Positions 53,004 through 64,000 of a DNA stretch of 64,000 nt are shown piece by piece. This DNA comes from Protula sp. h YS-2021 (Eukaryota > Annelida > Polychaeta > Sabellida > Serpulidae). The notes under the pieces are model-generated. The model was not told where the DNA came from. It made no database searches and saw nothing but the letters and a program-made list of their open reading frames with translations. Within the stretch, counting starts at the first letter, position 1, and every line of letters starts with the position of its first letter. The stretch is from NCBI GenBank assembly GCA_949752745.1, contig OX457025.1, positions 46,297,601 through 46,361,600 on the forward strand, written 5' to 3'. A program made the position numbers and the translations under genes.

Positions 53004-55664
53004 GCTCCTTTCAGAGAGTTATTTCCTGCAATAAAACATCGATTTTGCTGTACAGATCAAACATATTGTCAAATAATGATACCGTCAAAAAGATTTTTTT
53101 GGTGAGAAAGTGTTGATACTTTTGGCGTACTGGATGACTCTACATTCCTGCAAATTCGTTGTCCTCAAATTACATTAGAGTACATATAGTTTTAGTTATG
53201 ATGTGATATATATATTTGATAAAATATGTTAAAACCGCAGATGTGGCATTTTTAGTCTCGGGGGAAATTTGTGTTACAGAGAATTTACAACATAAATAAA
53301 TCCACATGTTTCTGGAAATTTTCAGAGAATATGTTCAAAATGTGAAAAATCAATCGCGTTATTTTTAAAAAAAAATGTTTTTTTTTTTTCGTTTGAACGT
53401 ATATCGACATCAAATGAAAAAAATCTGATTTAATGTGATCCAACACATATCATAACGCAGTCTGTAACTAGACCGTTTTCGCTAGCGAGTAGGAAAAATT
53501 ACACTTGGGGCAACACAAATAGATTATGAACACTTAAAAATTCAAAATTCTGTGAAACCCTTGTTAAAGGCCATGCCACGTTGCCATTTGCATCAAAAGT
53601 AAACACAACACAGTTATGAATGTTATATCCCTGTAAACGTTCTGAAAACAGCATTCAATGTGGTTGCAATTTGGTTCAGATTCGTTGCGAGCATAGATCA
53701 ACGTTATTGACACAGTGTTGAATAGACGTTAGTCAAGCAACAATATGCAGACGTTGGTTTTGCCTGCAAAAACTCACTTCCGCAACATTAAATATGGTTG
53801 TATTTGGGTTGTGATGTACGATGTGCGATGTACGATTATAAATCAAGGCCTATTCAAAGTTACTAACATCCATACGTTTGATAAAAACGCTTTTTATGTG
53901 TGACGCTGATTATCGTTGCCGAAAATTTAACTTTTCTGTTGCTCATTTACCGCCTCTGATCCAACGTTGAAGTCGCACAAATGTCAGAACCACAAAAAAA
54001 AAAAAGAAGAAAAAGAAAACCAGTCGTAGAACCAAACAAGAAACTACAACGTCTATTTTTGAAATATATTCATGAAAGTTGACTTCATGCATAGCCTGTG
54101 TTACGTGATAACACAAACATAACTTTGACGGAGAGATGACCACTATTCCATACGGCTTTCAATGTCTAGACGGTGATGTGATAAATATTTTCATTTTTAT
54201 GTCACTCTCCCGACGTCTAAATAAGTTGGTAGGTATAGGTGTTGTGAAGTTGATGAGTTGATGGGAAGGACCCCTACCCCTGCCCCTCCCTCTCCTCCCA
54301 ACCCCCTTTAATTAGGCAACTGCAGAATAAACACCCCTTCTGTGAAAATTTTGGCTGCAATTTCCGCTTCCCCTGCCCCAAGAAAAAAATAAATAAAAAT
54401 CAGGGAAAAATGACCTAGCGGTCAAGTGGCCGGTTTTTTTTTTATTTCAGTGGTGGTCATATGACCTGTGGTATGGACGACATTTTTTGCCATACCTGGA
54501 TTTTTGTCATGCAGGTTATGGCGTGACAAGGTTATAGCGCAAAAAAGATAACACAGGAACATACTTTACCGAATCGAACGAATTCAATAAACTATGGGGA
54601 TTGAAAAATAGCCCATTCCTCACACCCGATTGTAAAACATACGTGAAAAGTTTGTTGCTGCCTGTTAAGGATAAATTTTTGAATTTAAATTGAAGGTATC
54701 AAGCGAAAGAAACGCAATGATTGAAATTTGGCAAAAGATGCTATAAGTCAGGCTTTATTGTGCTAACAGTGTCATTCGCACAGTTTCACGCCGTTGTAGT
54801 TCCTTTATTGCAGTTGAACACGAAAACCGCACAAAATCGGTCTAATCAGACCAATCTCGCCGATGGCAGCACACAATGGCGCCTCTTTATTTTGCTACCA
54901 TGAACTCGGATATTTTGATTTTTGTAGGAAATTTTTCGGGGTTGCAACTGCATTGGCAACAACGATGTTTGAACACCGCCCACTCCTGGCACAATTAGAA
55001 ATGCAATCTCGTTTTAAATAATAAATAACTTGTTCATCCAAACTGATAAATCAAGACATATGCAACGAGCAAATATAACACCTAAAATAAACCAGAGAAG
55101 GCGAATTTAATCTATTCTTAGTGCCAAACTGAATTTTGTATTTGGAGATGCTGTTTTTTTTTTCAGTGAGTTATCACTGAGGGTGATTTTAGCGTTGTGA
55201 TCACACTGATGTACAAAATGGCAGGTTGGTTACCATATCGAATAGTTGAAATAACCATGTCATAAATAGATCGTGGAACCAACAGCATATATTAAGGCAA
55301 AAAAGAAACACTTTATTTGTTGAAATAATTATTTAGCGTCACGGCATCGCATTGAGCTATGTAGTTTCACAGACATGATTTTTAATCTTTAAAATGCCCG
55401 ATACAATTCTCAAAGCGCCTTATGCCGTGACCACAGCGTAGATTTCTGGCATTCTGTCCCCGAAAAATTTTATTTAAATTTATTCTGATTTTATAAAATA
55501 CGTTTTTCACCAAGAGAACAAGGTCTTGGTTTTTGGAGCTCCTTTTTTACATATCACCTGAACAAATCGCTTGACTGTTATATAATGAGGTAGCGATTAT
55601 AAATGTGAATATTATGCCGTGTAAAATTAATCATCAACAATACTTGTAGATTTTCACTGGAAGA
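53004..55664. other. Intronic DNA, no gene recognised
   Basis: Contains a weak AACGTT/ACGTTG-word stretch at about 53620-53790, a polypyrimidine/C-rich tract near 54280 and short A/T runs. No coding feature or terminal-repeat element is supported. Confidence 0.45.
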
Positions 55665-56487
55665 GACCAATCAAAAGCAGCAGTCACCCTCCCACTCCGA
55701 TCCAAAGCAACAGTCACCCTCCCACCCTGACAAAAGCAGCAGTGACCCTCCCACCCCGACCAAAAGCAGCAGTCACCCTCCCGCCCTGACAAAAGCAGCA
55801 GTCACCCTCACACCCCGATCCAAAGCAACAGTCACCCTCCCACCCTGACAAAAGCAGCAGTTACCCTCCCACCCCGACCAAAAGCAGCAGTCACCCTCCC
55901 GCCCTGACAAAAGCAGCAGTCACCCTCACACCCCGATCCAAAGCAACAGTCACCCTCCCGCCCTGACAAAAGCAGCAGTCACCCTCATACCCCGATCCAA
56001 AGCAACAGTCACCCTCCCACCCTGACAAAAGCAGCAGTCACCCTCCCACCCCGATCCAAAGCAACAGTCACCCTCCCACCCTGACAAAAGCAGTAGTCAC
56101 CCTCCAACCCCGATCCAAAGCAACAGTCACCCTCCCACCCTGACCAAAAGCAGCAGTCACCCTCCCACCCTGAAAAAAAGCAGCAGTCACCCTCCCACCC
56201 TGACAAAAAGCAGCAGTCACCCTCCCACTCTGACAAAAAACAGCAGTCACCCTCCCACCCTGACAAAAAGCAGCAGTCACCCTCCCACCCTGACAAAAGC
56301 AGCAGTCACCCTCCCACTCCTATCCAAAGCAGCAGTCATCCTCCCACCCCGACCAAAAGTAGCAGTTACCCTCCCACCCTGACAAAAAACAGCAGTCACC
56401 CTCCCATCCTGACAAGAAAACAGCAGTCACCCTCCCACCCTGACAGAAAACAGCAGTCATCCTCCCACCCCGACCAAAAGCAGCATG
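55665..56487. repeat. G-rich 28-30 bp minisatellite (left part)
   Basis: Nearly 30 units of CAGCAGTCACCCTCCCACCC then TGACAAAAG or CGATCCAAAG. On the minus strand each unit holds GGGTGGGAGGG, three G-runs that could form quadruplexes with a neighbouring unit. The frames reading GWEGDCCF are by-products. Higher-order alternation of three unit types is visible at 55680-56000. Confidence 0.9.
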
Positions 56488-57156
56488 CGGTAAGCACACC
56501 CAAGTAAAACCCATGTAAAACCCAGGGCCATTTTTGGCCCTTCCCACGTGAATCCCATGCATGTGATTTGCATGGGAATGAGACAAAAATCGAGGTAAAA
56601 TCCATGGTCGGAATTCCCACGCATAATCCATTCGGGAAATACATGGGTCTCCACGGGTTTTACATGGGAAGGAGACAAAAATCGAGGCAAAACCCATGTT
56701 TCGTTTTTTTTTTTACTGAGAAAAACGTGTATAACCTATGCTTTTCCCAAGTAAAACCCATGTGTTTCCCACCAGCAAAATCCAACATGGGAATGCCCAC
56801 ATGTAATATGGCTGGGATACAGGCATTTTTCCCAGATAACTCCAATCCTGGGCCTTCCCATGGAAATCCCAGATAATGGTGAAGATGGGAAAATATAACA
56901 TGGAGTTGCCCATGCATTTCCCAGTTGGGACCCACCTGGGTTTACCCGGGTGGGATTTACATGGGCATTCCCATACGCATTTCATGTGTATTTTACAGGG
57001 GGTTTCCCAGGGTGGGAAAACCCAGGCATTTCCTATCCAGAAATGGCTCCTTTCTCCACGGGATTAATATGGGTTTTCCCCTTTCCCACCTTCCCATGCA
57101 AATCCCAATTAAAACCCTTACGTATCCCACATGGGAAAATTTTCTGTGCTTACTGG
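56488..57156. mobile_element. CCCATG-word element inserted in the minisatellite
   Basis: Ends GGTAAGCACA (left) and TGTGCTTACTGG (right; reverse of CCAGTAAGCACA) are inverted. The interior of about 650 bp is saturated with CCCATG/CATGGG, TTTCCCA/TGGGAAA and GTAAAACCC words. It includes a direct repeat GAGACAAAAATCGAGG (56580 and 56672). The minisatellite resumes right after it. Non-coding. Confidence 0.7.
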
Positions 57157-57235
57157 AGTCACCCTCCCACCCTGACAAAAAACAGCAGTCACCCTCCCAC
57201 CCTGACAAAAAACAGCAGTCACCCTGCAACCTCGA
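57157..57235. repeat. G-rich minisatellite (right part)
   Basis: About two and a half further units of the 55665-56487 array (GTCACCCTCCCACCCTGAC, AAAAAACAGCA), which shows that the 56488-57156 segment split a once continuous array. Confidence 0.85.
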
Positions 57236-57835
<600 letters not shown>

Positions 57836-58172
57836 TACACAATTCTCATCTTTTTATGTAATTAGGCTATTCTAGTTTGAAAACGAGCCGATTTAAGCCG
57901 GGCTAAAGTAGAAATATATGCGAGCGTGACTACCCGAGAGGGCTCGGCGTGTGAGTAACATCAGAAATATACTCCGGTCGTTGGTAAGAGGGAGGAGACA
58001 TAAAAAAATGAGAAGATTTCCCACACAAGCACCACATATTTTGTTTGTATGGTTTGATTTTGTCATGTTCATTTGATATCATTCAGTAAAAGTGATTATA
58101 GCAATGTTTGAGAATATTTTATTTTATGATATTATTTTGCAATTAATTATGCTTGAGAGTGTTTAAACTCAC

Positions 58173-58293
58173 CACAGTCTTTTATCCTGAGTCCACGTCG
58201 ATTTCCCTTTACAACTGTCACAGTAAGCATTGTTTGCAAATACAAGGCAACGAATAGCCAGAAGAAAAGGCGTGTTATTCCACAGATATCCAT
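58173..58293 (-). CDS. GM2A-like: GM2-activator-like protein, exon 1 (signal peptide)
   Basis: The ATG at 58293 opens 40 codons: a short N-terminus, a hydrophobic core (LFFWLFVALYLQTMLTVTVV) typical of a cleaved signal peptide, then KGNRRGLRIKDC. It ends one base into a codon at a strong donor, GTGAGT. Exon 2 begins with GT, giving KDC-G-ADENRPIQ, exactly where ML proteins have their first Cys (F-x-W-x-x-C-G). The phase match over a 21.8-kb intron and the fitting peptide make the link convincing, but it is an inference without cDNA. The encoded precursor is about 207 residues, close to the family size. The reading frame continues open upstream, but no better Met precedes the signal. Confidence 0.75.
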
Positions 58294-61146
<2,853 letters not shown>

Positions 61147-61484
61147 ATAAGTGATATGGTTTAAGTGATATAAATGGCACATAATTCGGGATATCAAACT
61201 TATAGCGCCATCGTACTCCGAATTTAGCTAAAAACTTTTTGCGTTTCGACAGTATTAATTATTGATAACGTGTAAAGTATATATAACTGAGGGTCGTTTC
61301 GGCACAATTATGTATGGCCCATTGAAGGATAACTAGGACTTGAGAAAGTTAACACACCATGAGAGTCTAAAAACTTTTTATTTCAAATAACTAGGCTTGG
61401 AAAATTAGCGTGTGGGAAAGAAAGCAACCAAAAACCAGGGAGCCAGATTAAGCAATTCTCCCGGCAAGATTTGTAACAGTACTT

Positions 61485-61705
61485 TTGTCCCACAAGGTAC
61501 GAGTAAAAGGGTAATGCACGTTCTCTACTTTTATATAGTTCCGACATAGCTATCGGCCAATCAGAACCACGCCTCATCCGAGGTACCAACCACTCCCTGG
61601 TTAAGAGGGGTTGGATGGGTGGGTAACTAAGATAAAAGTGGAGAACGCGAAGTCATGCTTTTATTCGTAAAACAACATTTTACGAGAATAAAACGAAAAT
61701 TAAAA
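61485..61705. repeat. DIRS copy 4: 3' inverted repeat and ICR remnant
   Basis: The outer part (ACGAGTAAAAGGGTAATGCA, TTCTCTACTTTTA) is inverted at 61631-61670 (AAAGTGGAGAACGCGAAGTC, TGCTTTTATTCGTAAAA). The same arrangement is perfect in the intact element (45037-45394), so the ICR architecture is shared by the family. Confidence 0.75.
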
Positions 61706-62049
61706 GAATCTAATCTACCTTTTGTTTTACTGAAATGATCATGATACTAAGAGCACATAACTAAATTTGTGACCAACCGCTCAAGAACTCACTAAATGTA
61801 CAAGAAATGACACCTGTAGGTTGACCAACAATGACTGACACCACTATCTAGACTAGCAGGCGAGGCTTAGATTTCAAAGGCTAATAATTAAGCAAGACAC
61901 CAAGCCAAATAAACACATTTCTATTATTCTTCATACAAACGGTTAGTTAACTACAAAAAGGTGACTTAGAGACCAGTGATTCGGCTGTAACAAACGGGCC
62001 TGAATGTGCTCACTAAATGAAAATTTTCAGATAATGCGTAATAAAGGAG

Positions 62050-62330
62050 TCTGAAGCAGGTCAGCAACCCCTTTTAATATATCTGACAAAACTGCGCTAC
62101 ACAAGGCCCTGATCGAGTTAGCTGCTTGCCTAACCTGATGTATTTTAACGTTACATAGATATCTGAAGTCGACTTCTGACTGAGCTTTTCAGCTAAAATG
62201 ATACCAAGAACTTCAGCAAGAACTTTACCACGTCCTGGCCTGGAACAGACTCCACTACCTCGACAGATACCCATGAGCTTGTATCTTTGATTCAAGGGGT
62301 TGAGAAGACCATATCTTCATTCGCATTCTT
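62050..62330 (-). pseudogene. DIRS copy 4: recombinase fragment
   Basis: Nucleotides such as CAACCCCTTTTAATATATCTG and GAGTTAGCTGCTTGCCTAACC parallel the intact CAACCTGTTTTTAATATATCC and GAATTGGCTACTTGCCTTACC (46727-46800), the helix with the second catalytic His-Arg. Stops are frequent. The minus frame at 62074-62295 does not preserve the protein. Confidence 0.6.
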
Positions 62331-62439
62331 TGGATCAAGTCATCAAGCCAACGCCTGGTAGGCTTCCTCGGATACCATCATCATAATATTGATATGTATA
62401 TTTCGTCTCAGAATCCGTCTGATCTCGGACTGAAATTGT

Positions 62440-63130
62440 CGGTTATTTAACTTGCCGAGGGGAGCTGTCTTCTCTGTTGTTACCAAGCAATCAAATAGAG
62501 CCTCCTTACTGTCTAAACGAATCTCTTATCCGGGTGTGATTGCCTGGATAGCCAGTCGAAAGCTGGAAAAGCCGGATCTTTTTCCCAAACAGATTATTTG
62601 GGTCCCCTTGCTTAATCAATTCCTCTGTCTGGAGACGTGCCAGTTCTAGTTCGAGATGTGCTAGAAACCAGCTGTCCGGGTACTGGAAGACTAACGCGAG
62701 CCCACACCTTAACTACTCTAAATGTGCAATAGATAAACTGAAGGGAAGAGTCAGAAACCACAAACCTTTTCTCCTATCTGAAAACAGGCATTTCCTTGAT
62801 GATGGGTACAGGGGTACGTGTACGTATGGGTTTGACAGTGACACATTTATCGCCGTACCCCACATATCCTTTCCCAGGGTTACTTTTATTATCCGGGCTC
62901 GGTCACATGGAGAAATTCGTTTAGGTTGGACAGATGGGTTATCCATCGTGATTCCCTTGATTTCTTGGGTACCAGAAACACTCTGCTGAAATCTTACTGG
63001 TTTCTTGGCATCTTTTCTAACGTTCCGCTGCACAAATTCTCCATGAGGTCGTGCAGGGCTTGGTGCTTCTCGAATTCATGACCGTAAGGCGTAGCTATGT
63101 TGCCCGGGGCTTGGACTTAGAGAGGGACTG
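62440..63130 (-). pseudogene. DIRS copy 4: reverse transcriptase fragment
   Basis: The 106-codon frame at 62713-63033 is a hybrid: its first part (FQQSVSGTQEI) matches the intact element's alternative (recombinase) frame, and its second part (DMWGTAINVS, VHVPLYPSSRKC, LWFLTLPFSL) matches the RT frame. A frameshift therefore lies between. Catalytic D209 is replaced (IDLSDAY has become INVSLSNPY). Upstream sequence corresponds to the YLDD region but is broken. Confidence 0.7.
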
Positions 63131-63287
63131 GTGTATGACTATCGGAGTGGCGTTTGACTGGTAGTTAGTATTCATCTCGGAGCCAACTCACTGTTTTCTT
63201 TGGAATACCTATCTTGCCCAGCCAGCCTTTTCTGTCTCCTATGGACAAGGACACATCTAAGGGCTTGTAAGCCCTTGTACGTTCGGC

Positions 63288-63482
63288 TTAGAGACGAGAC
63301 CCTCGATTCTGAAAGATACTTTGGTTGTTTGCTACCCGCACTTTTGCGAGGAATGTCTCTGAAGTTGTTCTTGGCTTATTTCTTGGCTCTGGACATGTTG
63401 GTCTTATCCATCCCGACCCCGTTGCCCTGTCAAATTGAACTGGGGAAAAGACTTGACCAAGCACGAGTGAGCTAGCTTTCAA
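63288..63482 (-). pseudogene. DIRS copy 4: gag fragment
   Basis: The minus frame begins MKASSLVLGQVFSPVQFD, matching KKASSVILGQVSTPVHVD of the intact gag, and continues with PRTTSETFLAKV (compare RAFSETVAEL). The rest of gag is deleted, so it runs quickly into RT-leader sequence. Confidence 0.7.
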
Positions 63483-64000
63483 TGTGTTTTCTAGCGATAC
63501 TGACTAAACTTGCGATGCACCCTCCTCTTAATGTTTTTAATCCTCAGCTTTTCCAATGCGTCCCAGTCCTGGGAGGGGTGTCACACACGTGTTCAGCAGA
63601 TCACACCAGACAAAAGGGGGCGAATCGGATGCTACCTCCTGTATCCGCCATTGGTTTTGAACAAATGTCAAATTAAGAAAACTGTGTGTGCAACTGTGAG
63701 GTTAAAAGCGCAAGCAAAAGGCTGTCAAGTCCAGCACCTGCTCCCAAGAAGAGTATTAAAACAACACAAAAATGGCATTCACAGTTTGATTAAGTAAGAA
63801 GCCCCGTAGCCCTTCGATTATTTCCATAAGCTAATTAATTTTTTAAAATATTTCTTTACGACACTAAGTCTGTTTATGGTTTGAATTTCAAAATGGCAGG
63901 TTAAAATTACAAGATTTTTCAAAAATGTTGCTTGGTAGCTTTCAGATTTTATTTTTGAAAGAGAGAAGACATTTTAGGAGTGACGAGGTTAAACCCCTTC
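63483..64000. other. No gene recognised at window end
   Basis: Possibly more decayed DIRS leader or gag up to about 63800, but no convincing match. The last 150 bases are AT-rich. Confidence 0.35.

Larger units (their letters stand above)
61475..63482 (-). mobile_element. Decayed DIRS-like retrotransposon, copy 4
   Basis: Minus-strand remnant with the 3' end still recognisable: GAGTAAAAGGGTAATGCACG, CTATCGGCCAATCAGAACC and, inverted, TAAAAGTGGAGAACGCGAAG parallel the intact element's 3' repeat and ICR. Then follow recombinase (62050-62330), RT (62440-63130) and gag (63288-63482) fragments. Large internal deletions shorten it to about 2 kb. Confidence 0.8.

Noticed and set aside
56009..56697. 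Open frames of repeated GWEGDCCFLS units
   Set aside because: They follow the 28-30 bp minisatellite and change frame with unit length. No start context, splice sites or family support.

Overview
This is animal-type eukaryotic DNA: AT-rich, intron-split, full of decayed transposons, minisatellites and microsatellites, with no operons or compact gene array. The mix (tyrosine-recombinase retrotransposon, Harbinger-like, Mutator-like and possibly Helitron-like non-autonomous elements, LINE remnants, a tRNA-derived SINE) and an ML-domain lipid-binding gene suggest a marine invertebrate. The phylum cannot be fixed from the sequence alone.

The host gene I can support best is on the minus strand and spans about 33 kb (58293 down to 25138). 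Four small exons encode a secreted ganglioside GM2-activator-like (ML-domain) protein: exon 1 at 58173-58293 (signal peptide, first Cys), exon 2 at 36188-36380, exon 3 at 25690-25870 and exon 4 at 25138-25266. Phases fit across all three junctions. Introns 1 (21.8 kb) and 2 (9.8 kb) hold most of the repeats, so much of the window from 25 to 58 kb is intron. One family-typical disulphide loop is missing between exons 2 and 3.

The most striking element is an apparently intact DIRS-like retrotransposon at 45037-53003, minus strand, inside intron 1 and in the same orientation as the gene. It has three long overlapping frames: gag-like, reverse transcriptase/RNase H with a C-terminal domain, and tyrosine recombinase. 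Its 165-bp inverted terminal repeats are identical, and its internal complementary region matches both outer ends, as expected for a circular-intermediate mechanism. Three broken relatives lie at 9.7-13.4 kb (minus), 32.9-35.2 kb (plus, in intron 2) and 61.5-63.5 kb (minus).

Region by region: 1-9.7 kb has small repeats, a SINE, an inverted pair of possible Helitron-type elements, a LINE 3' end, candidate exons of an unrecognised Cys-rich gene (3.9-5.2 kb), a Harbinger remnant and a duplicated MITE. 9.7-13.4 kb is decayed DIRS. 13.4-25 kb is mostly AT-rich with a palindromic MITE, a GATATC-word region, an L1-like fragment, a MITE carrying an 80-bp tandem array, and a CATATG/ACATG-word region. 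25-36 kb is the 3' half of the host gene with a Mutator-like element, word-dense repeats and decayed DIRS copy 3. 36-58 kb is intron 1, with the word-dense region, nested MITE, minisatellites, intact DIRS and a G-rich minisatellite split by an insertion. 58-64 kb is upstream of the host gene, with a long (TA)n tract and DIRS copy 4.

A recurring oddity is a set of islands, each dominated by its own short, often self-complementary word (CATATG/ACATGT, ACGTTG/CAACGT, CCCATG/CATGGG, GATATC, AGATATCT). At least two of them end in near-identical inverted termini (CCAGTAAGCA), suggesting a family of non-autonomous elements with word-saturated interiors.
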